Shown in pieces: positions 36,932 through 48,450 of a DNA stretch of 64,000 nt. This stretch comes from Pseudoneurospora amorphoporcata (lineage: Eukaryota; Ascomycota; Sordariomycetes; Sordariales; Sordariaceae), in contig MU859204.1 in NCBI GenBank assembly GCA_033297205.1, positions 1 through 64,000 of the forward strand, in the 5' to 3' direction. Position 1 is the stretch's first letter; each line of letters starts with the position of its first letter. Both the position numbers and the translations under genes were made by a program. The notes under the pieces are model-generated. The model searched no databases. It had not been told where the DNA came from and was given only the letters and a program-made list of their open reading frames with translations.

Positions 36932-39742
36932 CCCATCTCACACTCATACCTGCAATGCGGAGAGTGAAATCCCGATAACCAACCTTGCTGTTGGAAGCGG
37001 AAGACCGGCAGAGAGAAACCACATCAACAGTCTCTACGAGAAATTTCTGATATGGGGCGCGTCCTGATAATGTTCGAGTGCATCACATCACTCAGACGTT
37101 CACCCAAATTTATCACCCGAGTCACACCCTCTTACCATGTAGATTCCGCTATTCCACCACACCAAGCATTGAAGGCTAACCTACAGTCTAGGGAAAGGGC
37201 ATACCTCTAGCTTGATGCACTCTCGGCGCCGCTCCCGAGCATCATGCAGTGCTGCTTATGTGTTGGCTGCTGAGTGTTAGCAGTTATCGACTAGCCCATT
37301 GAGTCTCTGCTCATTTCTTGCTCGACAGGGTTCATCAAGCCCACCATACAAACCAAGGATAGTATCGTTCGGCAGATTTCTTGTTCTCTATGAGTGGGCA
37401 GGGACGGAATTTTACATATCACCTCTCACACACCCCTTTTGCCCTGGTCTGCTTGGCCAGGGCTCGCCTCTCGCTTCCGGCCCCCCATTTTCGTCATGCT
37501 TTTCTCTACTGGCATGCCTCTTCAACATCCGATCTCACGTCTGAGGCTAGGGAAGGGGGTGTAGGCGGGCACTAAGCGAAAACGTGGAGAAGGGAGCGAG
37601 GGCGAATGAAAAACCTGGAAGGCCATCCAAGTGGGTGAAGAAGGCATGCCCTCTCGCAGTCACTGGTCTTTCCACTTGCATATGCTGGTGGTGGTGGACT
37701 GGTTATGACCTCTACAACCCCGGCCCTTTTCCCCCCCCGCTTTCAGGAGTCACTAGTCTTGTGTGGATCGTCTCTTTCTCCTGCCAGTTCCAGTAGTAGA
37801 AGTACAAACGACGTGACAACGACCGGGTTGCTCTGTTCGAAGAAAAAAGAAGGGAGACGAGAAGAAGGAGGGTGAGAGCAACTTCTCTGCTCCCAGGTGT
37901 TACCGTCTCGAAGAAGGAAACGGAGAGAGTGCAATGACTTGGCCGGTCTATCACCACCCCACCCCCAGACGGCTTTGCAGCTAGTACGGCCCTATGGTGA
38001 GATGAATGGCAGATCTTCACCCCCTCTTTGTTTTCTGGTCCGTCGGACACCCGGACATCATCAGTCACGAGCGAGTGGGAAGTCCCGGAGCCGGCATCTG
38101 ATTTGATAGAAAGCCAGGGAAGAGTTCGCCGTGTTCGTTCTTCCGTGACACAGCTGAAACTTTTGGGACAGACTATTTGGTCACGCGCAGGACGAACGAA
38201 AACAGAGAGACCGACCATGTGGGATGTGAATGTGTACTTTGTGGGTGCAATTATAAGGTGGTTTCGGGCCATGGATCCGACAGTTCGTTAGTTGTTGGCT
38301 TTTTCCTGGACAGGGCGAGTCTAGTTACGGGTTGATCCGACTTTGACGTTCGACTGTCTACTACATTCCGGTTATCTACTATTGTTGGACTAGATGGCTC
38401 ATCGGAAAGCGTTTTTGGTCTCCATTTTGCTGAGTTTGAAATAATCGCGATTCACAGATGCTTCTCCTTGATGGACACAGACACTCGAAAAAGACATCAC
38501 AGGATAAAGAGGAAGCCATCTTACCTACGACATAGGGCCTGACAGGTAGGCACCCTTTAAACCACATACATGCAAGTTTATTATATCTAACCAGATACTG
38601 ATAGATGGGAGGCCGGCCATTGAAAAAACATACCGCAGACATCGGACGAAAGCCCATCCGCCAGCCAGCCAGCCAGTCACCAGCCAACCTGCGCTCCTTC
38701 CATTTCACAAATCGCCCATTGCCCGGCCACGTAACCTACCACCAGTCACCAGCACCGAGGTTTATATACTAAGCCTTTCACCCCAACTCTCGTCACCTCC
38801 GAATGGGACAATGGTTAAGCGGTTTAAACGAAGCGCACGTTCAATTTATAACAGGCCACACTCACCGGCCCAAGCACCCTATGCGTTCGATTCCAACAAC
38901 CGCACTTTCTTACGACGAAAACTAACTACACTCTCTCCCTTCATCTCTAAAGCCACTGCACTCTCACTTCACCTAAGTACTAAGGTAACCACTACCAAAG
39001 TTACAGCTCCGGACGCCCCGACCGCGATAGCACGATACGACGACAAACTGATGAGGAGGCATCGGTGAGGGATCTGGGGGCGCCGCTTGACTATTGTTCT
39101 AGTAAACTTTTTTTTTGCCCTTTTTTCCCCTTATGTTTTTCGGTGATTTTTTTTTCTCTCGCAGTGACTGTTCGCTGGTATTTGCGTCTGCGTCACTCCT
39201 TTTTTTTCTCTTTCTTGCCTCGTTGTGTCATTGGAAGCGACGATTGGTACGTGATTTTGGTGTGACTGCTTGAAAGTTGCGTTTGATCATCGTAAGATAC
39301 TTGCTGGTGTTTTGCTTCGTATCGCCAATCGGCGTTGCACAAGACTTGGACTGAGGAGGAGTATATGAGTGAATGGGCGTGATAGAACTGGGCCATGGTG
39401 TCGTCATGCTTCGTTCGAAGGAGCGAAAAAGGGGACACTCTAGGAAGATGTGACAGACGTTTTGCATTAAACTATCCAAAGTTACTTATATATCCAACGT
39501 CTATGAACATATCCGTCGCTGAAAACGCATTCTCTTGCTGGCAAATCGTCGGGTGAGCTTCTCTACCCGGTGCCATTCCCGGTCCTGTTGTTTACAAATG
39601 TCCCCATGCTGGCGCTGGCAGCACCGCGGTTTATCACCCGGAGACTGTCCAAGCTATCCAAAATGGACATGCCGCTCTTCAATGCCTGTTGCCCATTGTC
39701 CGCTAACAAACACTCCTCCACATGTTTTCGCCTGATGTACGT
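36932..39742. other. Gene-poor region downstream of the dehydrogenase
   Basis: About 2.8 kb without a supportable gene. An 85-codon basic frame starts at 38811 behind a TATATA stretch (about 38763) but has no recognisable domain. On the minus strand at 39228-39479 a short frame contains CHIFLECPLFRSF, vaguely like the C-terminal end of LINE-type polyproteins, too short to call. T-rich tracts lie around 39100-39160. The right end presumably includes the 3' untranslated region of the dehydrogenase gene. Confidence 0.5.
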
Positions 39743-40763
39743 TTACTGGTAGTCATAGAAGCCCTTGCCGCTCTTCTTGCCCAACCAGCCAGCATCAACC
39801 ATGTTGCGCAAGTGCACACTAGGCCTATACTTGGAGTCGCCCGTCTCCTCGTACAATACCTTCATAATAGCCAAGCAGGTATCAAGACCAATGAAATCAG
39901 CCAACTGTAGGGGTCCCATGGGCACGTTGGTGCCGTTCTTCATGATAGCATCAATCGAATCGCGGTCACCAACGCCCGTCTCGAGGCAAATGATAGCCTC
40001 GTTGATGTAAGGCATCAAGATGCGGTTAGCCAGAAAGCCCGGGCTGTCCTTGGAGACCGAGGGGATCTTGCCCAGCTTCTTGCAGAACTCGACGGCGGTG
40101 TCGAGGGTTTCCTGGCTAGTCTGCAGACCGCTGATGATCTCAACGCCCTTCTGGACGGGCACGGGGTTCATGAAGTGCGTGGACACGACGCGCGAGCTGT
40201 TGGAGGTGTCGTTGGAGTCCTTGGTCGTGGAAGCAGCGATACGGGTGATGGAGATCGAAGAGGTGTTGGTGGCCAGGATGGCGTGCTTGGGGCAGATCTC
40301 GGCGAGCTTGGAGAAAATGTCGAACTTGAGTTGGGGGATCTCGGGCACGGCTTCGATCACGAAGTCAACGGAGTGCAGGTCGTCGAGGGTCGTGGTGGGC
40401 TGAAGAAGAGCGCGGGCAGCGTCGGCCTCGTCCTGAGTGATGCGCTGCTTGGCGATGTCCTTGTTCAGAAGCTTGTCGGCGAAGGCGAGGCCCTTGTCGA
40501 GAGACTTTTGAGAGGTGTCAACGAGGGTGATGGGGACTCCGGCCTTGGTGGCGGCTACGAGGGCGATGCCCAGACCCTGAAGAAGGAAGAGGACAAGTTA
40601 GCCGTTGTCGTTGTCATTGGTTATGAGTGCCATGTGACGAACTTACCATCTGGCCGGCACCAACGACACCGAGCCTCTTGACCTCGGCAGCGTTGCGGGC
40701 GCATGTCGAGCTGAAGGCGCGAGCGCCGGTGGGCAGCTTGTGGACGAGGGTTCTGGCGAGCAT
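39743..40763 (-). CDS. 3-hydroxyacyl-CoA (3-hydroxybutyryl-CoA) dehydrogenase, probably mitochondrial
   Basis: An NAD-dependent enzyme that oxidises L-3-hydroxyacyl-CoA to 3-ketoacyl-CoA in fatty-acid and branched-chain breakdown. Two exons on the minus strand, 40763-40647 and 40576-39743 (intron 70 nt), give 316 aa, the usual length for the short monofunctional form. The first 25 residues (MLARTLVHKLPTGARAFSST) are basic and hydroxylated, like a mitochondrial targeting peptide. The Rossmann motif GAGQMG is at residues 35-40, interrupted by the intron after Met39. The catalytic-site segment STHFMNPVPVQKGVEI places the active His at residue 173. The C-terminal domain (FLANRILMPYINEAI and GPLQLADFIGLDT) is complete and ends KGFYDYQ. 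It is divergent from the Tof1 gene, with 657 bp between the start codons. Confidence 0.95.
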
Positions 40764-41420
40764 TTTGCGAGATGAGCTACGGCAAAAGTAAACAAAGCAG
40801 ACGCTGTAACTTGAAAAAATGGCAGGAAACAGATAGAAAAAAAATGGAAGACAGAAAATGCGAATGCGACGATGCGACGATGCCGTGCCTGTGATGTGCA
40901 AGTTCCATGTCCGATTCGGTTAACCTCGGCCGTCCCCGTCTCCAATTCGACGTCACAAGCCCGGCCCGGGCCACGGGGGCGCAGGGGGCCATGGGCGGCT
41001 CTATGCGGGGAAAATGGGGTCGCTTTGGGCATGTACAAGGGCGTATGGGGTACCTACCGTGACGCTAACCCATCTGTTCAGAGGGCCATTACGGGCTTGA
41101 TTGGCCACGAAATTCGGGATCGTTGCATCCCCTGGAATCCGGGTACTGTAGGTAATGTCCTAGGGCTTTAAGATATACTTTGACCTAGACAGTTAGGGAG
41201 ATAAGCAGGCCAAGACTTTGATACCATGAATTTCCATTAAAGTACGACACGCTCGACGCGTCTCCCACCACTTCAAACGCGTCTCCCGACGAAGTGCGCC
41301 GACGAATGCACCACCCATGCGATAGCAAAACGACCTCGAAACAAGCTGAGAGTTGAGGAGAGTCTGTGTGGTGCTCATATGACACAGTTCTAGCCTTGGA
41401 CGTTGTTATCTCGGCGTAAA
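40764..41420. promoter_or_regulatory. Shared divergent promoter interval (dehydrogenase / Tof1)
   Basis: 657 bp separate two start codons that point away from each other, so both promoters and both 5' leaders must lie here. The sequence includes a GC-rich stretch near 40960-41000. I did not identify a defined factor site, and co-regulation is only a possibility. Confidence 0.55.
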
Positions 41421-44400
41421 ATGGAGGCTGCAGACATCAACGACGATGTCGTCCACCCGGAAGTGCGGGCGCACATCACCAACCTGGTCTCTGCGGTATG
41501 TTCTCTCCCACTTTTGGACCCTTTCTGTACATGATACTTGGGGTATGGTCATGTACTGACTGTGGCGACTCGAATAGCTCGGTGGTTACAGCGTGGACGA
41601 CGATGGAAGCTACAAGCTCGGTGACGAAGCGCTCGACGTCTTGCGCGACCTGAAGAAATGGATCCGATTCTACGATGAAAAGACCAACCGTATGGACGTT
41701 GCCAGATGTCTGGCTGAAGCGAATCTTGTTGGCGGCGATCTGCTCCAGATCTTGACACTATGGCCCCAGAGCGAAACCGACAGCAAATACAAAGCCCGTA
41801 TTGCCCTAGCCTGCTTCGAGGTCATGGTGCCCCTTACATGGCCCATAGAGAAGGAGCGCGCGGAAATGACCATCAACCACCATCGCCACATGCCCGTCCT
41901 GCAGCTTTCCCAGCTTGGCTATAAGCGCGCCATCATCAACTTCGATGCGATACCCATCCTCAACACCGCCGTCAGGGTAGCCCTGCCCTCCATGGCCATG
42001 CCTATTGGCGAGCGAACACCTCGAGACCTGGCTATCATCAAGCTTATTCTGTTCTTCCTGAGGAATGTTGCCATGATCGCACCTCCTCAAGGTGTCAAGT
42101 ACGAAGGCGACGAGACACAGGTATCCAGGTCGGCCACCATCGATGCCTTCTCCTACCAGGACATATTTCTGACCCTCCTTACCCTTGCTTCCAACATGGG
42201 CGAGGACTTCCGCACCGAGGATGTAGTTGTTATGGAGATCATCTTTCATCTTGTCAAAAGAGTTGATCCTAGCTCGCTCTTCGTCAGCGAAAAGCAACTC
42301 AACAAAGCAAAGGGACAAGAGCTGGCATCGGAGATGCGCAAGGAAGCTGCTATGCTGAAGTCGTACAACAAAACTACAACCACTCGCCATAGTCGATTTG
42401 GAACAATGATCTGGGTGAAACGAACAGACGGCAAAATGGTGACAGTATCTGGCCAAGAGGCTCTTTTGGATGCCAAGACACGGGAGAGGAAGATGGATAG
42501 CTCAAAAACATTCAGACCGCCGAGGAGGGCGAGGAGACCCGAGATGGAACCCAAAGACCTTGGTCCTCCAGTGACACTAGACGAAAGAGCTCGTCAGCAG
42601 CTTCGATCATTTGTCCAAGACTTCCTTGACTCGGGTTTCAACCCCTTGTTTCTGCACGTGAGGCAATCGATCGACCGGGAGGCATTGCATGTGTTGAACC
42701 AGCATAAGAGCCAGTTTTTCTACCTTGTCGCCTGGTTCCTCGAAGCCGAGCGGATGCGCAGAAAGGCCAAAAGAGAGGAGTCAAAGTCGACGTCCGCGGC
42801 TGGAGAAGAGGTGAACAGCTTTAACCTCGTTGCTGCTGTACTCCAACAGGAAATGTTCGCTTCCATGAACCGTGCGCTTGACCGGTCCTATAGTGACAAA
42901 GACTGGCAGTTGCTTACCTCCGTCATGCGATGTTACACCCAGATCTTCCTTACAGTCCAGGAGATGTCCGAGTCTCCCAATGAGGAGGACCAGGAGATCG
43001 CCGAAAACACCCTCAGCCGTCTCTTCTACGAAGAGACAACTCACGACCTTATCGCGAATATCGCTCGAACATACAAGGACCAGGGCTTCGAATATCTCGA
43101 TGCCGCAACGGAGCTGGTCCACACTTTCCTCCGCATATTGGAAGGTTACTCTAAACAAAATGTTGACTTGCAGGTGCGCTCGCGGAAGCGAGCCCGCCGA
43201 AAGAAGAAGGCTGCTAAAGCTGCCGCTGCAGCAGCAACTAGAGCTTCCGGTGAGGAAGCAGAAGACGTTGGTGTTCCCCAAGAGAATGATGCCGACGATT
43301 CAGGAGACGATGAGCAACATGCAGAGCGCGTCACTCAGGAGCGCAGGTTCGAGTTTGGAAAATTCGCCATCAGATTCGCTCCTCAGGGTGTTGTCGACAC
43401 ATTTGTCGCCTTTACCAAATACTATCGGGATTTGAACGATGCGCAGCTGAAGCGCGCTCATCGCTACTTCTACCGTGTTGCCTTCAAACAGGAGCTAGAC
43501 GTCATGCTGTTCCGACTGGACATCATCAATCTCTTTTACAACATGGTGAAAGGCCCTGAGCCCCTCGACAAAAGCTCGCCGATGTTCAAGGAATGGGAGG
43601 AGCTCTCCAAGCAGATCATTCGGAAATGTGTCAAAAAGCTTCAAGAGCGGCCTGCGCTATTTACCGAACTGCTCTTTTCCAAGATCGGCAGCACGACACA
43701 CTTCCTTGAGCATGGCTACGAGAAGCCTGTCACCACAACTACCCCACGGCCTGGTGCCGAGCTGGAGTTTAAGCGGGCCACGGAGCGCGACGAGCAGATT
43801 GGTATCGCGGTCAGCGTACTCATCGACAAACAGCAAACCGAGCATTTGCAGTGGCTCAAGGATCAGCTAACAAGCGCAATGAGCGAGCGGCAAGCTTGGG
43901 AGAACGTAGACAAGACCATGGCAACCACTACTGAGGTCGTCGCTGATGGTGAAGCTGCCGAAGAGAGCTCCACCAAATCAGCACCACCACATATCACCAT
44001 CCGCCCTGATACCGAAGCGCGCCGCACAGCCATGTTCAAGAACCCGCACCTCCGCCTCCTCATGCGTCTGGTCGGTATGGAGCGCCTTACCCCTACTATC
44101 GACGAAACCCCCGACTCGACTTGGATCCTCCCAGGCAGCCACACCGCCGAGGCGATCCAAGACACCATCGATCTCATCAATAAGGCCGAATTCTCCCCTC
44201 CCACATTTGAGGACGGCGGCGCAGCCGAAGACCAGCTCCGGCGCAAGTCCGCCGCTGCTTCCCGCAGGACACGTGCCGCATATGACGATGACGACGAAGA
44301 GATTCGCGGGTTCCTCGGTGACGACGACGACGACGACGAAGGCGGTATCGGCGAAGACTTCCTCTTTGCACCCGGCGGTCCCACCGCTCGCAAGTCGGAT

Positions 44401-45231
44401 GCTAGACCGCAGAAGAAGCGGCAGCGCAGGCGCCGGAGAGAGGCTGGCAGTGGAGACGAGGAAGATGAAGGGGTGTCGGATGAAGTATTGGCTGCGCGGG
44501 CGAGGAAGAGGAGGGAGAAGGAGCTGGAGAAGATGAGGAAGATCAAGAGTGAGATGTATGTGCACGCAAGCGACGATGAGACGGACGATGAGAGGGATCG
44601 GGAATTTTTTGAGCGCGAGAAGAAGAGGCAGGAGGCAAAGGACTCGACTTTTGATAGCATGCTTGGGACGTTGGGGTTGTCGGTGTTGTCGCAGGCAATT
44701 GATGGGGGAAAGAGCGCGTGGGAGGCGGTGTTGGATGATGAGGATGGTGGTGATGGGAGTGAGGGTGAAGGGGGGAGAAGTGCGAAGCGGAGGAAGAAGC
44801 AGGTTGCTTCTGATTCCGAAAAAGAGGAGGAGAAAGAAGAAGAGCAAGAGGAGGATAGTGACGAAGAATTACCTACGAAACAGGCTAAGAGAAAGATCTC
44901 GAAAAAGAAGGCGGCGGCCCCGTCAAAACGACCCACAAGGACGCGTGCGGCAACCAAGAAGAAGGCTATTGTGGAGCTCAGCAACGGCGATGAAGATGAA
45001 GAGGAAGAAGACGAGGAGGAGGACGCCATGGATGTGGATTCGGCAAATGAAGGCACGGCCACTAAGGACGTACCCTTACCCTCTAGCCCTGGTGAGGGTC
45101 TAGGGAGGAGGATAAACAAAATGGTGGTGGACGATAACGACGAGGATGAGGATGATCAGCCAGTGGTGGCTGCTCGCCAAAGGCCAAGAGCCAGGGGCGG
45201 ATTCGTCATTGACAGCAGTGATGAAGAGTAG
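41421..45231 (+). CDS. tof1: Tof1/Timeless replication-fork protection protein
   Basis: A nuclear component of the fork protection complex with Csm3/Tipin; it keeps replisome and helicase coupled, supports S-phase checkpoint signalling, and in yeast recruits topoisomerase I. Exon 1 is 75 nt (41421-41495, MEAADINDDVVHPEV...) and exon 2 is 41578-45231, giving 1242 aa. The Timeless N-terminal domain begins at once (LGGYSVDDDGSYKLGDEALD, then LKKWIRFYDEKTNRMDVARC) and continues over roughly residues 20-300. The middle part contains the Tof1/Timeless helical repeats (FVQDFLDSGFNPLFLHV). The C-terminal 350 residues are highly charged, with Asp and Glu runs alternating with Lys/Arg blocks, and end VIDSSDEE. 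The short first exon is needed because the sequence from 41593 lacks an ATG start. Confidence 0.94.
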
Positions 45232-46334
45232 ATAAAGACCTGGCTGTGTCTTTGCATCCTTTGTTCCCGCAGTGTAGTTTGGTCCGGTTGATAGGAATAT
45301 TCAGGAGCATGGCTTGTTTGCTTGGGACTTGGGGTTCTGGTTTGGTTAAGGGATTAAAAGCAACTGTCACGAGTCACTTTACGTATGCAAGCCACCAAAA
45401 TTTGTGACCCTTCGATCATTCATATGTTGTACACAGATCCTTTTGGGCCACACTGCAGTTGTTGCTTGGCAAAATGTTTGTTTATTTTACCCCTGAATTA
45501 CACGACCCCTCGCACCAGCTTGCTTTGGCGTCGCTGCAAGTCAATACCCAACCCTAACCCCTAACACACTTTGTTGGAGCACGTCATTGACCGGGTTCAA
45601 CACGGCTTTACAAGATACGAATATGATCATCAATGAACGTCGGGTGAAAGATTAAACGAGGGTCCGAGCCCAAATGCTCCAATGTCCGAAACAAAGCCGC
45701 ATGGACTCGGTGAAACAGTCCCCTTTGGAAGGTATTTGCCCCGCCCGACTTGCTCACCAATCTGGATATCGCACTAACTATTCACGGCTCGATGGTGCCG
45801 TGCACGGCACTGGGTGCCGGTAACGCCATATCAGCGTGCATGTTTACACCTCTGCCGGCATTGAAATGGTTAGCGCAGTGAAATGGCAAAGTGGCGATAA
45901 CCTAACCTTCGTACAAAATATGGCCGCTTTTCTCACATCCAACCCCACTGAATATTGTAGGCTGGTGGTACCAAGCTAACAAGTTAAATGCCTGCAGAGG
46001 TGTAAAGCGCGTCCCGGTCCGGATATCTTCATCCAAACTTCTCTTTTTCACTTGAATCACAAGACGAGGACGACCGGGCAATCTCCGGTACGAGAGTCAC
46101 ACACAATAGCACTTTCCCGTCCATTGATTGTCTCGGACTCGGGTGTCCTCTGGTAATACCAAGGTACGTGGATAATCCCGAGCGGACGCTGATGACTACA
46201 TAGATGCCAAGTTCCACGTAGCAGGGTCCTTGGGCTGTGCGCGGGATCATTTCTTCACTTTCTTCTTTTTCAATTCTGTTGGGATCGACTGAGAATCGGA
46301 ATCTGGAAGAGCATCAGAACCCATCTTCCAGAAA
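45232..46334. other. Intergenic region between Tof1 and the MFS transporter
   Basis: About 1.1 kb with no coding signal. It should contain the Tof1 terminator and the promoter and leader of the transporter at 46335. Confidence 0.55.
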
Positions 46335-48112
46335 ATGACGGGAAACACAGCCGGCCACTCGAACGGTGACCGGGTCGTCGCCGCTCCCGGAAGCAGCCGT
46401 CACGTCCACGACGAGACAACACCACTACTGAGCGAATCCACCCTCGAGGCCAACAAACCCATCAACGAGGCCGCGGAAGATGACAGTGACAGCATCGACA
46501 GCACCGGTGATGGCGAAATAACCGTCGTAGCCGATGAGCTCTCCACCACCCGTCTGGTCGTCATCTTCAGCACAACCTGGGTGGGCGTCTTCCTCGGCGC
46601 CATCGACGCCAGCATCATCGCCACGCTGTCGGCGCCCATCGCGAGCGAGTTTCAGTCCCTGAGCCTGTTGTCGTGGATAGCTACCGCCTATCTCATTGCC
46701 AATGCGGCCTGCCAGCCCTTGTCCGGTCGTCTGACCGACATTTTTGGGCGCGGCCCCGGCCTGGTCTTTAGCAATGTTCTGTTCGCGCTGGGTAATCTGA
46801 TTTGCGGTGTGGCCAAGAATGAGCAGACCATGATTCTCGGTCGCGTCGTTGCGGGCATTGGTGGTGGTGGACTGATGAGTATTAGCACCTTTTTGGGATC
46901 GGATTTGGTTCCTTTGAGGAAGAGAGGCGTGGTTCAAGGGTTGGGAAACATTTTTTATGGGTGAGTTATCATTGCATGCTGGCTTGTCTTACTTACTGAC
47001 AACCATTTTGCAGAGCCGGTGCCATGCTTGGCGGTGTTTTTGGCGGCTTCCTCAACGACACCTCCTCCTGGGGCTGGCGCCTTGCCTTCCTCGTCCAAGT
47101 TCCCGTCAGTCTTGTATCGGCTGTGCTCGTCTACTTCCTCGTCAAGGTCCCTCCCAAGGTCTCCAACAAGTCGCTCATCTCGCGCATCGACTTCCTGGGC
47201 TCTTTCTTCACCATTGCCTTCCTCATCCTCCTCCTCCTAGGTCTCAATGCCGGTGGCAACGTCGTCCCCTGGACGCACCCGCTTGTGCTGATCTCCATTC
47301 CTCTATCCTTCATCATGCTTGCCGGCTTCATCTACTGGGAGTCCCGCCCGGACAACACCCAACCCATCATCCCCGTCCGGCTGCTCGCCCACCGCACCGT
47401 CTTCACCGCTTGCGTCACCAATCTAATGTGCACCATGGTCACCCTCATGCTCACCTTCTACGTGCCCATCTACCTGATCGTCCTCGGTCACACGCCGACT
47501 CAAGCCGGCCTCCGCTTGCTCGCCTCCCCGCTGGCTGTCTGCTTCACCAGCTTCGGCTCGGGCCTAATCATGAAGGCCACCGGCCTGTACAAGGGGCTAG
47601 GCATCGCCCTCGTCTCGACGCTCGTTCTAGGCGTCGCTCTCCTGACCACCCTAGGCCAGCACTCCCCCGGCTGGATCGTCTTCGTCGCCCTCTTTTTGAT
47701 CGGAGGCGGCTATGGCGGTATGTTGACCGTCACCATGGTCGCCTGCATCGCCGCCGTGGACCATTCGCAGCAGGCCGTGATCACAAGCGCTACTTACGCT
47801 TTCCGGTCGGTTGGTGCGACGGTGGGTATCACGGTTGCGTCGACGGTGTACCAGAATCTTCTCAAGACGGAGCTGTGGGCCCGGTTCGGTGATTGGCCGG
47901 GGGCGGAGGAGCAGATTGGTAGGATTAGAGACGATTTGGGCGAGCTGAACAGGTTGCCGCTGGCGTGGAGGGAGGGCGTGATGGAGTCGTTCATGACGGC
48001 GTTTAAGGGCGTGTGGTTTACGGCGCTGGGGATGTCGGCACTGGGGTTGGTGGCTGTTTCGTTGATGAAGCAGCATAAGCTACACTCGACGCTTACGAGA
48101 CGGGAGGATTGA
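46335..48112 (+). CDS. MFS drug:H+ antiporter-2 (DHA2) type transporter, VBA-like
   Basis: A 14-helix major-facilitator transporter. Exons 46335-46960 and 47014-48112 (intron 53 nt) give 574 aa, typical of DHA2. After an acidic N-terminal tail of about 70 residues the first helix carries VGVFLGAIDASIIATLSAPI, the DHA2 motif. The loop between helices 2 and 3 has GRLTDIFGR (MFS motif A), and GRVVAGIGGGGLMS precedes motif C. The WGWRLAFLVQVP segment is characteristic of this group. Close relatives include yeast vacuolar basic amino-acid transporters (Vba) and azole/acid exporters, so substrate and membrane are open. Its 3' end converges on the broken transporter on the minus strand, 338 bp away. 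Confidence 0.92.
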
Positions 48113-48450
48113 TCGAGTTAGTAAGTACAGAGCCGTGTGTGTGTGGTTGGAAGGCGGTTTAGCATTGGATATGGGTGCGCTGTGTTGAAGAGAGGAGGAT
48201 AAACGGGCTTGGTTATTTGGGCACCCCGTTTGGTAAGCGAAAAGTTCGTTTGGGCGTTACTTTTGTGGAGGGCTCTCTTTTGCTCTCTATTTTCTTTGCA
48301 GTCTATTTTCTTTCCGTTTGCGGCAAGACAAAAGTACACGAAGCTCTATGATCGCGGTGTTTCTACCACACATGAATCGGAGCTGGCCTTAAAGCAGCCA
48401 GCTTGACCCCTCTAACCTTCCAGCGTGTAATCGCATTGTCTCCCACCGTT
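48113..48450. other. Convergent intergenic spacer
   Basis: 338 bp between two 3' ends, so it holds both terminator regions. No other feature is visible. Confidence 0.5.

Noticed and set aside
38802..38910. Possible tRNA: box-A-like TGGTTAAGCGG and box-B-like GTTCGATTCC
   Set aside because: The acceptor and T-stem arms do not pair and the spacing does not yield a cloverleaf.
38811..39068. 85-codon basic frame after a TATATA stretch
   Set aside because: No domain; overlaps another short frame from 38802; no evidence that it is a gene.
39228..39479. Minus-strand frame with CHIFLECPLFRSF, resembling the end of LINE polyproteins
   Set aside because: Only about 15 residues of resemblance, a stop immediately upstream, and no reverse-transcriptase blocks nearby.
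43863..45119. 418-codon minus-strand frame opposite the Tof1 tail
   Set aside because: A shadow of the Asp/Glu/Lys-rich codons of Tof1; it is almost only Ser/Leu/Phe and has no family match.
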